Notes: a model not told the origin generated them from the letters alone. A stretch of DNA of 64,000 nt from Saprolegnia diclina VS20 (GCF_000281045.1 NW_008246105.1:281723-345722), one strand, 5' to 3'. Positions 53,705 to 64,000 are shown, counted from the stretch's first letter. Program-made: numbers and translations.

Positions 53705-54139
53705 GAGAGACTGGTTGAGTGTTTTCAGAAATGAACTCTGGGGAGACCAGGCAGCCAGTACCGAGTGACTGTCAATCGACCTACATTCCGCTGTCAAAAT
53801 TCAGTTGCGCCAAAGACCAACGGCAGCAGCCACGTGGACGCCTCCCGATGCGTGCTGCTAGTTCGCTCGACGAGGCCACTGCTTATAGCCACGGGAATGC
53901 GCTCCTGGCAAGAACTGACCTGGTCCTTGTCGCCGATCGAATGGGGCGAAGCAGACACTAAGCATACCGCTGCCAATATCCAGAGCCACGGCTATCATGG
54001 ACAACGACTCGATGGATCACTGCAGAGCTCGCATATGCACTTGGCTCGATGGATCGTCCATGCGTCAACGGAAGTAGCTGCTGCGAAGAGTTGCTGTTTG
54101 AGCGTGGTCAGCGGGGTCAAGTGTGCATTTATAGTCTTA
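53705..54139. other. Intergenic region
   Basis: 435 bp between the BAP31-like start and the BUD22-like stop. No gene or repeat recognised. Confidence 0.5.
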
Positions 54140-55155
54140 TTAGTCGTCAAAGACAACCTTCTTTCCCGAGAAGGCGTGGATATCGACCTTCTCTTTGTCC
54201 TTTTGCGCCTGTTTGGCAGCCCACGACGGATGTGACGTCTTGTCGACGGCCGGTGCCTCGGGCCGCGTGCGCTCGACGCGCGCCGGCTTGGCTGGCTTGG
54301 CAGCAGGGGGCTTGTTCGCCTTCTTCGCCGGCTTCGGGCGCTCCTTCTTCTCACGGAACGAACCGCCCGACTCGATAGGCCGGCCCGTCTTGGCGGCTTC
54401 GATCATGAGCGCCTTTTGCTTACGGGCGCGCTGGCCAGGACGGTTCTTCTTGTGCTTCTCGCCCAAAAAGTCGGCAATCACATCTTCCTACGCAGCCCGC
54501 GACCATGATGACCATGATGTTTCTTAGACGATGATATCACAACCTCTTTGGCGCGGTCGTCAGCGTCGCCAAAGCCCGAGAGCGTTCCGACAAAGAGCGA
54601 GACAGGAGCGGCGCTACTACGCGCACCGAGGCCATTTTTCTAGCAGGCATGAGTCACCGGAGAAGGAGAGTCGGACGTACGCCACGCGATTTGTTGAGCT
54701 CGGCGTTTTCTTCCTTGAAGAGCTTCTCGGCGCGCTCGCCCGTCTTCTCTTTCCACGTCTTCATGACGGGCGCGAGGCGCTTGTGCTTGAGGAGCGAGGT
54801 CTCAATCGCCTTGATCTTGGCGGCAAGCTCGTCCGGGAGCTCGACGGCCTTGGCCTGCTTCGCCGGCGGGTCGAGACCCAGCGAGAGAAGCGCACGGCGC
54901 ACAACCAGCGAAATGTCGAGGTTCTACAAGCACGCTATAAGCTGCACGCCACAGTCACGGCGCGCGTACCTTGAGGAGCTCGACCTGGATCTGCAGCGCC
55001 GGGTTCTCCGGGTCCTTCCCAAGCACCTTGATAACCTTCTGGAGCTCAAAGGTCTTGATCTTCTTCAGCTCGCGCGCAAAGGCGACCGACGCCTGGTGGC
55101 TGAGCTTCTCGTCCTCGCTGTACTCGCGCTTCCGCTTCGCGCTGCTGCCAGCCAT
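54140..55155 (-). CDS. BUD22/SRFBP1-like ribosome biogenesis protein
   Basis: Four exons join from MAGSSAKRKREYSEDEKL through introns near 54969-54923, 54690-54643 and 54541-54487. The N-terminal half is helical (LKKIKTFELQKVIKVLG, AAKIKAIETSLLKHKRLAP). A short middle exon reads GLGARSSAAPVSLFVGTLSG. The C-terminus contains KKNRPGQRARKQKALMIE, HPSWAAKQAQ and ends IHAFSGKKVVFDD. The KKNRxGQRAR and HPSWxAKK motifs are hallmarks of the BUD22 (SRFBP1) family, which works in 40S subunit biogenesis. Divergent from the tRNA methyltransferase gene, with 292 bp between starts and related 11-nt elements on both sides. Confidence 0.85.
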
Positions 55156-55400
55156 GGTTCTGATGATTGGTTTCAGGATTGGCTGGTGCAATTGGCCTAT
55201 TTTGTCCTAATTGGGACTTTTTGTCCTCATGTCGCATACCTGGGCCGCAGCTAGGCTGGCAGGCTCTATGGACACTGCTACGCCACAGCGCTCTGCATAC
55301 AGCAGCAACACGGCCTATATTATATGCACGCTTTGATGCTGCCTCGGTCTCATTCGTCCAAGCTCTCTACGCAAGGCTGCATGCTCGCGTCATCGAACCA

Positions 55401-55444
55401 GGACAAATTTCGGACAAATTTCGGACAAAATCAGGACAAAAGTC
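55401..55444. repeat. 11-nt tandem element GGACAAATTTC x 4
   Basis: Two perfect copies of GGACAAATTTC are followed by GGACAAAATCA and GGACAAAAGTC, ending 3 nt before ATG 55448. On the other side of the promoter GACTTTTTGTCC (about 55212-55224) is the inverted relative. Confidence 0.85.
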
Positions 55445-55447
55445 CGA

Positions 55448-56140
55448 ATGGCATTTCCATTTTGGTGGAGCATGGCAGCGATCGGTCGCCTCGCACGCTC
55501 GCTGAGCACCAAGGTGCGTGTGCGCCAGCACGTGAACCCGCTCGCCCGGCGCTTCGAGGCGCCAATCGATCTGCCCGATTGGCCAAGTCTCTTTCCACCA
55601 GCGTCGTCGCAGGTGCATTTGGACATTGGTTGCGCGCGTGGCGGGTACCTCTTTGCGCTCGCCGCCCAGCACCCGACGCAGTGCTTTCTCGGCGTCGAGA
55701 TCCGTGAGCCGCTCGTGCTCGAGGCCGTCAGCCGCATCCACGACGAGAAGATTGACAACGTCCACGTCCTCCACGCCAACATGAACCTGCACATTGACGC
55801 GATCCTGTCCTCCTTGCGTCCGACGCATGCGATCTCGAGCGTCTCGATCTTCCACCCAGATCCGTGGATGAAGAAGCGCCACCTCAAACGCCGCCTCGTC
55901 AACCCCGCGTTCGTTCAAGCGCTTGCGATGCATTTGGCGCCGGCGACGCCGGTATTTCTGCAGACCGATGTCCTCGACCTCTTCGAGTACATGGTCGAAG
56001 TCTTTGCCGAGCACCCGGACCTCTTCACGCAAGAGACTGGCCCGCACGAGACAAATGCGATGGGGATCCCGACAGACCGCGAGACGTACGTCGTGGACCA
56101 CGGCGGCGACATTTACCGGACCGCGTTCCGGGCAAACTAG
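55448..56140 (+). CDS. trmB: tRNA (guanine-N7-)-methyltransferase, TrmB type
   Basis: Intronless, 230 aa from ATG 55448 (222 aa from ATG 55472). RVRQHVNPLARRF begins the conserved part. The SAM-binding motif is VHLDIGCARGGYLFALA, followed by CFLGVEIREPLVLEA and VHVLHANMN. The catalytic/tRNA-binding segment is SIFHPDPWMKKRHLKRRLVN, and the end shows ETNAMGIPTDRETYVVDHG. This enzyme makes m7G46 in tRNA variable loops. The RVRQHVNPL start and IFHPDPWMKKRH resemble bacterial/plastid-type and plant TrmB rather than the METTL1/Trm8 form. The short basic N-terminus (RLARSLSTKVRVR) could be a mitochondrial presequence. Confidence 0.88.
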   Translation: MAFPFWWSMAAIGRLARSLSTKVRVRQHVNPLARRFEAPIDLPDWPSLFPPASSQVHLDIGCARGGYLFALAAQHPTQCFLGVEIREPLVLEAVSRIHDEKIDNVHVLHANMNLHIDAILSSLRPTHAISSVSIFHPDPWMKKRHLKRRLVNPAFVQALAMHLAPATPVFLQTDVLDLFEYMVEVFAEHPDLFTQETGPHETNAMGIPTDRETYVVDHGGDIYRTAFRAN

Positions 56141-56599
56141 GAAAAAAGTAGTATTTCAACCAACTACTTGCTGCCTGTTGCGATCTTTGCGCCAACTGAG
56201 TTCTGTGTCGCAGTAAAGGGCGAGGCGCAAGGGCCTCTGTCGCACCGACATTAGTAGGTCTCTACACTGGCTGGGCACAGAGACGAATCGACAAGCGTTG
56301 TCATTCATCACCAAGTTGCAAGATACTAGTACGTTGCTGTTGGCTTCAGAACCGAGTATTGGGTAGCTCGAAGGTCACTGCGACGCCATTGCGATCCCTC
56401 AGCGTGCCACGTGTGTTGGTGTCGCCGTTCTTTCTATTTTTACCGGTCTGGCCTGGGACAGCTCCGTTGGCGCCAAAAAAAGACGCCTTATCTGTGCGAA
56501 TTCGGTGGGAGAGCACCGGATACTGTACCGTATCCGGTATTTCCGGACTGGAGATCGTGTTATCCGGATGGCTCGCGGCCAAGTTGATTGGAAAGCAAA
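56141..56599. promoter_or_regulatory. Promoter region of RAD5-like gene with clustered CCGG elements
   Basis: 459 bp. The final 85 bases hold ACCGGATA, TATCCGGTAT, TTCCGGA and TATCCGGATG (56515-56570), the densest cluster of the recurrent element, ending 30 nt before the ATG at 56600. Confidence 0.5.
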
Positions 56600-59500
56600 A
56601 TGGACTGGGCGTGCGTGAACTGCTCGTTCGAGAACCCACCGCAGGCCGCGCGCTGCGAGATCTGCCGATCCACCCGCCCTGGCGCCGTGGAATTTGGCTC
56701 GGCCAAGCGCGCCCGCGCCTCGCCGACGCCGACGCGCGGGAAGAAGAAGACCAAGGCCGCGACACTGACGTCGTCGACCTTCTTCCGCGAAGACGCACGC
56801 CAGCTCGAGAAGAAGCTGCAGCAGATGCGCGAGTGCTTGGGCAATGGCGTGAGCGACGAAGAGATGCGGCGGCTGCTACAGAAGAACGCGGGCAGCGTCA
56901 GCTTCTCGATCGCAGCCTACTACGAGCAAGCGTCGCGCCAGGAAGCAGCGACCGCCGACAGCGACGCCACGTATTGGACGCGCTCGATGGAGCCTTCCAT
57001 GTACTACCTCGGCGTTGCGACGGCCGATGCGTCGGTCACGCGACGGGACGACCGCTCGATCAAGGCTGGCGCGCGGTACGTCCACAACGCCATTGGCTTG
57101 GACTCGACCAAGCATATTCGTTGTTGTAGGTTCCACCTTCAGGTCGAGGGCAGCAACATGGTGCGTGTCGTCACGATGTCCGGCAACGTCGTCGTCGGCC
57201 GCATGGACGAAGCGTGGGAAGAGATGCTCGCAGTGCTCCTGGCCGCGCGCCTCGTGGCGGTCGGCGCGACGATCGTTGAGGCGCCGTTCGAGTCGGCTGT
57301 CTTTGCGCGTTTTCAAGTCCAGCTGTTTGTGTTCGCTGCTCCAGCCTTTTGGTCGACGCTCGAGAAGACGCCTCTCACGTACGGTGACCAGCGTAACAAG
57401 GAGAAAGCCTTCCTTCTCCTCGAGTTGCTCGGGAGCCCGAAGAAATCGATTTTGACACCGTCGACGACGCTCGTGCTGCCGGGCGAGACGTTCGAGAAGA
57501 TGGCCGACGACGTCTCGGTCGATGTCCTGTACCGCACCAGCATCTCGCCGCATGACGCGATTCCGGGCTACAGCGCCGAGGCCGTGCACGCTACGATGCA
57601 CAACATCACGCTGCGGTCGTACCAAGAAGAAGCGCTGCGTTGGATGCTCTTTCGCGAACTCAACCACGATGCGCTCAGCGACAGCCACCTCATTGGCCAA
57701 GCCCTCCGTACATTACATTGGTCCTGGCTTTTCTTCTCACAAGTCACTAGGACTGGACGGCGCCAGCGTCAGTCTCGACGAGTCGCCCAGCACGATGCAT
57801 CCGGTACAATGCGATCGGAGGGCGGACGTGTGGCACTGAGGGTTCTGCGATAGCTCTGGTCGACACGGACGTGCACGCGCCACGGCGCCACCGTCCCCTA
57901 CTACGTCAATGTGTTTGAACGCCTTGCTGCACTCACGCCGCCGGCGCCGCCCGTGCCTTGCCGAGGAGGCATCTTGGCCGACGACATGGGCATGGGTACC
58001 TGACCTCTTCTATCTCGCTTCCCATGATGACACATGATAGGTAAAACCATCATGGTGCTCGCACTCGTGGCGGCGCGGGCAAAATTGCATACGGCCGACT
58101 TTACACCGGCGCACGCTTGGGGCAGAACGCGCGCCAAGACGCTGGTTGTGTGTCCGCTGAGCTTGCTGCACCAGTGGAAGCAAGAGTTTGAGACGCGTGC
58201 GCCGAGTCTCCGCGTCGCTCTCTTCTACGATGCGCCGAAGAAGTCTGTGGTCTCTGTTGACACTGACGTCATCTTGACGACGTACGGGGTGCTCTCGAGC
58301 GAGAAGGAGTCGGCGCTGCACGCCTTCCATTGGGACCGGCTCATTTTGGACGAAGCGCATTCGATCAAGAACCGGTCGACAGCGTACTTCAAGTCGTGCG
58401 CGGCACTCTCGGCCACACACCGCTGGTGCCTCACAGGCACGCCGATTCAAAACTCGCTCGAAGACATCTTGTCATTGCTCGTGTTTCTGCAGTACCAAGT
58501 ACGTTCGCTCTGTACCGACCTGCTGACTCGACCTTGTGTCTACTAGCCATGGGACAGAACCGAGTGGTGGAATCGCGTCGTTGCTCAGCCGTACGAGAAG
58601 GGCCAGCAGTGCGCCTTGCTGCGTCTTCAGGTATACTTGTGCTTTAGGTTTACAAGTTAATTAACGAGGGCGGTGTAGGCGATCTTGGCACCTATTTTGC
58701 TTCGGCGCACAAAGGCCACGCGCGATTCGAGCACGGGCGAGCTCATCGTGCAGCTTCCGCCCAAGCGCATCGAGGTCGTCCGCCTCGCTTTCTCGGCCGA
58801 GGAGCGTCAGTTCTACAAGGCGGTGTACGCCAAGAGCCGCGGCGAGTTTTACGGCTACGTCGAGAGTGGCAATGCGATGGCGAGCTACGTGGCCATCTTT
58901 GCGCTCCTCTTGCGTCTCCGCCAGGCGTGCGACCACCCGTTCCTCGTCATGGGCAAGACCGAGGTTCAAAAGACCGTCGCGCAAAAGAAGAAGGCGGCGG
59001 CCACGGCCACCAAGCATGCGACCAACGCCGACTACTACGCCGAGCTCACGGCGATTTTGCAGCAGTCGTCGTCCGAGTCGTCGTCCGCGGCGACAACGTC
59101 AACGGCCAACAGCAGCGAAGACACGTACATTTCAAGTCGGATCCTCGAGATCCAAGACGAAGGCCTCGACTGCCAAGAGTGCCCTGTGTGCTTGGACGTG
59201 CCACAGTCGCCTGTGCTCACGCCGTGCGCGCACCTGCTCTGCCACGAGTGCGTCCGCGCGGCGTTGGAAACCGCGCCTGTCTGTCCCGTCTGTCGCGCCG
59301 ATGTGGGTCTAGACCAGTTGATTCCGATCACGCCGCCCGAGAGAGCCGACGTGACGCCGTCATCGGGCGAGAGCGCCGGAAGCACCAAAATGCGTCAGCT
59401 CCTCCGTGACCTCGAGGCGCTTCGGGCCTCTGAGCCGCACCGGAAGGTCGTCGTCTTCTCGCAGTGGACCCACATGCTCGACCTCGTTGGCTCGACGCTC

Positions 59501-59949
59501 AACCAGCACGGTACACACCACATGTAACCCACTCGATCTCGAAAACTCATTTAGGATTCTCAACCGTTCGCTTTGATGGGTCGCTCAAGCAGGACGAGCG
59601 CGAGCGCGTGCTCTTGGAGTTCAGCCGCGGGTCCGCCAACGTGCTCGTGATCTCGCTCAAGGCCGGCGGCGTCGGCCTCAACTTGACCGCTGCCTCGGTC
59701 GTTGTGCTCCTCGATCCGTGGTGGAACCCGGCGCTCGAAGACCAAGCGATTGACCGCGTCCACCGCTTGGGCCAGGAACACGACGTGATCGTGAAAAAGT
59801 ATGTGGTCGACGACACGGTCGAAGACATGATTCTGCAGCTTCAAGAACGCAAAGCCACGATGGCGTCGACCGTGCTCGCAACGTCCAAGCCCGGCGCCGA
59901 CAGCGACGGGCGCCTCGGCCTTGCCGACTTGCTCAAGTTTTTTCGATAA
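56600..59949 (+). CDS. RAD5/HLTF-like SNF2 ATPase with RanBP2 zinc finger and RING
   Basis: Seven exons; introns near 57710, 57800, 58000, 58499, 58630 and 59510. In order: RanBP2-type zinc finger (WACVNCSFENPPQAARCEIC), UBA/CUE-like helix bundle (LQQMRECLGNGVSDEEMRRL), a region resembling HIRAN (GARYVHNAIGLDSTK, VVTMSGNVVVGRMDEAW), SNF2 N-half (LRSYQEEALRWM, ADDMGMGKTIMVLAL, LVVCPLSLLHQWKQEF, LILDEAHSIKNRS, WCLTGTPIQNSLEDI), a C3HC4 RING (CPVCLDVPQSPVLTPCAHLL, CHECVRAA, CPVCRADV) inserted between lobes, and the C-half (KVVVFSQWTHMLDLV, VLVISLKAGGVGLNL, AIDRVHRLGQEHDV). This is the RAD5/HLTF/SHPRH layout: a DNA-dependent ATPase and ubiquitin ligase in post-replication repair. Nuclear. Confidence 0.9.
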
Positions 59950-60298
59950 GAGTGGATGGATAGAAGTATGTACTAGTTGACGACTTGATGGGTATTGCTG
60001 CACGCGGGCGACGCACCTACACGCCGAAGAAGTGCACCGAAGTACGTTGCTCTCGCCTCCAGTCGAGGGCATTGTCGACAGGATCATTGGGATCAGGATG
60101 AGCAACCAAGAATGAACAAGCCGTCGTCTCTTGGGTCGAGTGTTACTAGCGACTCAAGGTGCGGGAGGGCATGCTGAGTGCCTTGTTGGCGAGGCCTCGC
60201 CAGTTACTTGAATTGATGGAGGTAGTGTCTCGCTGTGTGCCACAAGCCCATGGTGCGACCCGAGACACAAGGAAAATAAAGATGCTTAGCCGAGACGC
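59950..60298. other. Intergenic region between convergent genes
   Basis: 349 bp between two stop codons facing each other. No gene or repeat recognised. Confidence 0.5.
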
Positions 60299-60610
60299 TT
60301 ACATGACGCTGCAGCAGGGGCACTCGTCGCCGTAGACGCTCGCGTTGTTCAGCTCGCCGCACTGGCGGCAGCGCCAGCTCGTGCAGCCATTGGGCAGTGG
60401 GTACGGCGTGTGGCACTTGCGGCAGAGCGCATTGCCCTGCGCGTCGCGTTGGATGTTGGAGTTGTTCTGGACAACCCCGACGACGGGCGGCGGGGCCATG
60501 ACCACGGCCACGCCTTGGACGGGGCGGCCGTACTGGTCGACGGCGACGGGCACGCCCATGGCAGGCGCGGGGGCGGCCATCGGCTGTGGCTTCTGCGGGT
60601 AGTCGGACAT
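60299..60610 (-). CDS. Small zinc-ribbon protein
   Basis: Intronless, 103 aa from ATG 60610. The N-terminal half is Pro/Val-rich (PQPMAAPAPAMGVPVAVDQY, VVMAPPPVVGVVQ). The C-terminal half is a cysteine-rich domain: LCRKCHTPYPLPNGCTSWRC, RQCGELNNASVYG, CPCCSVM, giving eight cysteines in CxxC/CxC pairs able to bind two zincs. The LPxGxxSWRCRxC pattern vaguely recalls LSD1-type fingers. Function unknown. The ATG is preceded by two CCGGATG copies at 60701 and 60721. Confidence 0.75.
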   Translation of the reverse strand: MSDYPQKPQPMAAPAPAMGVPVAVDQYGRPVQGVAVVMAPPPVVGVVQNNSNIQRDAQGNALCRKCHTPYPLPNGCTSWRCRQCGELNNASVYGDECPCCSVM

Positions 60611-61285
60611 GGCGAAAATGCGGAAATGCAGAAATCGATCCATGCAAATGACTGGAATAAAGTATGCTCTTCGAGAACAAGATAACGGGATCAAATATTT
60701 CCGGATGCACTGTCCCACATCCGGATGTAAATTTGGCACATGCCGATTTTTTGTGAACAAGCTGCCAAGCAACAACTTTCGGCTCAACCGCAGCCAGGCC
60801 GCAGCAAGCGTAAGGTCACACAGCTAGGTTGCACACGAATTGAAGCCGTAGTCACATTTACTTCACAGTAGTCGCATTGTCTTGGCTCAGCCTTCGCTTG
60901 TTGCAACAAGTCTCAAAGCAGGTGAGGACATCAAGTCGCTCACCTACCGGTACTGGTAGTCTAGTATAAGAGTAGTGCGCTTTAGTGTTGAGCCAAGAGG
61001 CCCTTCTTGCTCGATCTCTCATTGCATCAGCTTGGGCAGCTTGGCGCGACAGAATTGCTGCGCACGGTACGTGGCACGCTGACAGGCACCGGCAATAAAC
61101 CGGTCCGGTTTTGAATTGTCATCCGGATATCGTGCAACGAGGCATATGCCGCTTGAAGTTGTGTGATTTGATTGGCTAAAATGCTGCAAAAAAGAAGCGA
61201 ATCCGCGGGCGATGCATGGAAATGCTCCAAGTCGCTGGTCACAGCATTCGCAGTCTCTTTGCTTCCGAACCAGGCGACGACGAAC
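60611..61285. promoter_or_regulatory. Divergent intergenic region
   Basis: About 675 bp between the small zinc-ribbon gene (minus) and the EHD-like gene (plus). Four CCGG elements flank it: CCGGATG at 60701 and 60721 near one start; GGTCCGGTT (61102-61110) and ATCCGGATAT (61121-61130) near the other. Confidence 0.5.
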
Positions 61286-62970
61286 ATGCTGCTGCGCCGC
61301 CATTCCGCGCTGCTCCGCGCTCCGCGGGCGATGGCTGCCCGCTGGGCCTCGACGTACGAGAAGAGCAACGAAGGCGCGCTCGAGCTCATGCGCGAGACGT
61401 CCCGCATGGAGCGCGAGGTGCTGCTGCCGCTCAACGACAAGCTCTGCGGGCCGCTCAACCGCGCAGTCGAGGACCGCCTGCCCGCGCTGCCGTTTGTCTT
61501 CCTCCTCGGCAACCACTCGAGCGGCAAGTCGTCCTTCATCAACCACATCCTCAAGCGCGATATCCAGACGACGGGCGTCGCGCCCACAGACGATGGCTTC
61601 ACCATCATCTCGAACGGGTCGGCCGACTACGACCAGGACGGACCGGTACATGACCATGCTTCTACTCCTTCCACTTATGCGTGCTCCTGCAGGCGCTCAT
61701 TGGCGACCCGGACTTGGGCTTCTCAGGCCTGCGCCAGTTCGGCCCCAACTTGATCCAGAAGACGAACCTCAAGATCCGCGCCGAGATTCCCATGGGCAAC
61801 AACTTTATGATGGTCGACAGTCCGGGTATGATCGACAGCCCGGCGTCGCTCAACATGCGCTCCGAGACGGACCGCGGCTACGACTTCCCCAAGGTCGTCC
61901 AGTGGTACGCCGAGCGCGCGGACGTCATCTTGCTCTTCTTCGACCCGGACAAGCCGGGCACGACGGGCGAGACGCTCTCGATCCTCACCAACTCGCTCGT
62001 CGGCATGGACCACAAGCTCCACATCGTGCTCAACAAGGTCGATCAGTTCAAGAAGATCCACGACTTTGCGCGTGCGTACGGCAGCCTGTGCTGGAACCTC
62101 TCCAAGGTCATCCCGCTCAAGGATCTCCCGCGCATCTACACCATGTGTATCCCCGTCAAGGACTCGCAGACGGGCGCGCGTACGACCGAGACCGGCCTCG
62201 GCTCGGCCCTCGACGACCTCGAGGCCTCGCGCGAAGAAGTCATCAACGCCGTCATGCGCGCCCCGGAGCGCCGCGCCGACAACCTCATCACGCGCCTCTA
62301 CGACAGTGCGCGCATGCTCGAGATGCATGCGACCGTACGCCTCGTATCTCCTTCTTCTGATTGTCTAACGTCGTCTGTCGCCAGGTCTTTGAGGCGGTCC
62401 GTGCCCAGTACTCGCGTGAAAAATGGAGCCGCTGGTACGTCGACTGCTATCGACCACAACGTTATGGGGATGTATAGGGCGGTGACGAGCTCGGCGCTCG
62501 TGGGCGGTAACGCGCTCGCGGCCTCGGCCTTTGTGAGCGGCATGCCCGAAGTCGCGGCGGCGGTCTCGGTTGCATCGCTTGTGTCGGCGTCGGGCCTCTC
62601 GTGGTACAACCGCAACCACCTCTCGGACCTGGAAAAGGTATGTTTCGATAGTGGACGATCCTCGTCCAATATTGAAATACTGTAGGACTTGCTGAGCGAA
62701 GAGGGCTTGACGCACCACTTCCGGCGCATTTACGGTCGCCAGCTTGCGGAGAAGGACGAATTTGTGTTTTCGATTTGGCGCCGCGTGCTGCCGAGCCTTC
62801 AAGTCGCACTGGCGACGCTCGGGTTCCAGAACCTCCCCAAGGTCAAGGCCAACGACATCCACGAGCTCCAGAAGATCATTGCGCAGGACATCCCGCGCCT
62901 GCGCCGCCAGGCCGCGCCGACGGAAAACAGCGTCGCGCACCAAGTCGCAAAGCTCCTCCGTGGCTACTAG
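61286..62970 (+). CDS. EHD-like dynamin-superfamily GTPase with probable mitochondrial leader
   Basis: Five exons (introns near 61647, 62335, 62433 and 62638). ATG 61286 opens a basic amphipathic leader (MLLRRHSALLRAPRAMAARW); ATG 61181 is in frame but adds unlike residues. The GTPase has G1 LLGNHSSGKSSFINHIL, G2 GVAPTDDGFTII, G3 MMVDSPGMIDSP and G4 IVLNKVDQFKKIHDFARAYG, all characteristic of the EHD/sarcalumenin type rather than dynamin proper. After the GTPase come helices and a hydrophobic stretch (ALVGGNALAASAFVSGMPEV, AAAVSVASLVSASGL) that may span or insert in membrane, and a helical C-terminus (HELQKIIAQDIPRLRRQ). No EH domain is present. Inferred role: membrane remodelling at mitochondria. 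Confidence 0.82.
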
Positions 62971-64000
62971 ATGCTAGCAACGAGATGTATATAATCCTGG
63001 AGAATTAGAGACGGTTTTGTGCGCCAGAGTGTCCCCACTGTAGTGTTGGCGTGTCGTTGAAAGAGTCCTTCAGCAGCGTAACTTGGGCATAACGATTGGT
63101 GACGTCGTGTCAAGCATACTAAATACTAGTACTAACACTCGATGCACCGCTAGCCGCATGGAGTAGGGTTGCGGGAGCGCCAAGATACGGACCGCTTGGT
63201 GTCGCGGCGAGTGTTGGCTGAGAAGCTAGATAGTGGTGTCGCTACGCCCACTCTGAAGCCTCCCGGTCGCACCGCAAGGCGAGTAGCGCCGTGGGTCGAG
63301 GCCAAGGTTGCGCGGTCTCCTTAGCGACACTTTAACAACTTGAAAAACCCCCACCGAGCCTCCGGTGGCATCGGGCGGGTCGATGTCACCGACACCGTCT
63401 GGCGTCGACGGGACACAGCAACGGAGAGTCCGATGTGGACGGAGTCCTTGCCACATTCCGTCTTTGAGCTCCGAAACCACGCGGTATCCGTGAGCCTTGC
63501 CGCGGGTGGTTCGCCACGCAGAAAGCAAACACGAGCCCCGGTGCCGACAAACTCCGACAGCTCCGCCCTCTTGAGCACAGTTCATACAAGCATGCCGCAG
63601 TTCGAGGCAAGTGCCTCGATGTAGCTAGCTGATGTAGCTGTAGAATGCAATACTAGTACTTGCTACACAGCGTTGCGCTGCATCATGCATGGCGCAAGAT
63701 ATGTACTAGCCCCAGTATGATGGATTGAGATGGCCTCGCAAAGGCGCTCCACTAGGTACAACTCCTTCGTCCCTGCACAAGGTATTGAGCACTGACGACT
63801 GTACACAGCAGTGTACGGGGTTGAAATAGGGAAAAGCGTTGCGACTCGAATGCCCAAACACACGGAGTCTGGTTGGTGTGCAGTTTATGTTAAACTTTAC
63901 CACTGCAGTGCAGTGGCTATCATGAGGCGCTCACTTTCGAGCACGCCTTCCATTCTTCACCAAGCAGGTTTCAACTGCTTTGGCACTAACTTCGCGTGAT
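62971..64000. other. Terminal intergenic region, no gene recognised
   Basis: About 1 kb to the window edge. Overlapping open frames at 63226-63624 on both strands have no recognisable motif; a GC-rich stretch at 63230-63580 could be an exon of a gene outside the window but nothing supports it. Confidence 0.45.

Noticed and set aside
63226-63624. Open frames on both strands near the right edge
   Set aside because: No recognisable domain, and neither strand is favoured.
1-64000. tRNA, rRNA, CRISPR arrays and bacterial-style operators
   Set aside because: None recognised by eye; the intron-rich eukaryotic gene structure makes bacterial features unlikely. A tRNAscan/Infernal run would settle the RNA genes.

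Overview
This 64 kb window looks like nuclear DNA of an oomycete, most likely of the Saprolegniales. The evidence is the GC-rich compact coding, many 43-60 nt GT-AG introns (often GTACG...TAG), LRR receptor kinases of tyrosine-kinase-like type, tandem bZIP-like genes with non-standard basic regions, and a TFIIB-like factor with the DRSHHG...NPL signature I associate with oomycetes. The assignment is by eye. There are two N gaps (11783-11882 and 41110-41384).

Left part (1-22.7 kb). A head-to-head pair of LRR receptor kinases (1-1851 minus, cut by the window edge; 2942-5581 plus) is followed by a double-AAA ATPase (6115-8695 minus). Next comes a cluster of bZIP-like paralogues: three intact five-exon genes (10476-11624, 14099-15255, 15673-16799) and one decayed copy (about 17093-17949). 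That copy is bracketed by a 98-nt direct repeat whose second copy forms the promoter of a seven-AT-hook protein (18188-19642). A TFIIB-like gene (19800-20977 minus) and a zinc-ribbon protein (21718-22665) close this part.

Middle (23-42 kb). A coiled-coil/multi-pass membrane protein (23158-26102 minus) is head-to-head with a dual-specificity phosphatase (26161-27137) across at most 58 bp. A CNX1-type molybdenum-cofactor enzyme (27200-29712 minus) follows. A DBP4/DDX10 helicase (31084-33507 minus) and a geranylgeranyltransferase I beta subunit (33918-35023) share a divergent promoter. This pair is flanked by a pseudogene (about 30250-30909) and its intact coiled-coil paralogue (35405-36325). 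A repeat-rich gene desert (36.3-39.3 kb) and an intronless LRR-like gene (39343-40764) come next.

Right part (42.9-63 kb) is dense housekeeping sequence: a 1,291-aa fusion of flavin amine oxidase, DUF1365-like domain, membrane domain and CFA-synthase-type methyltransferase (42897-46772), AP-3 beta, a p24 cargo receptor, Tim21, a small Cys/His-rich ORF, a BAP31/Yet protein, a BUD22/SRFBP1-like protein, TrmB, a RAD5/HLTF-like SNF2 ATPase with RanBP2 finger and RING, a small zinc-ribbon protein and an EHD-like GTPase with a probable mitochondrial leader.

The most notable items are the four-part lipid-modification fusion, the one-LRR-per-exon kinases, the single-cyclin-repeat TFIIB-like factor, the AAA protein with altered Walker B pairs in both rings, the bZIP-like cluster with a decayed member, and a recurrent ATCCGGAT-like element near several gene starts.
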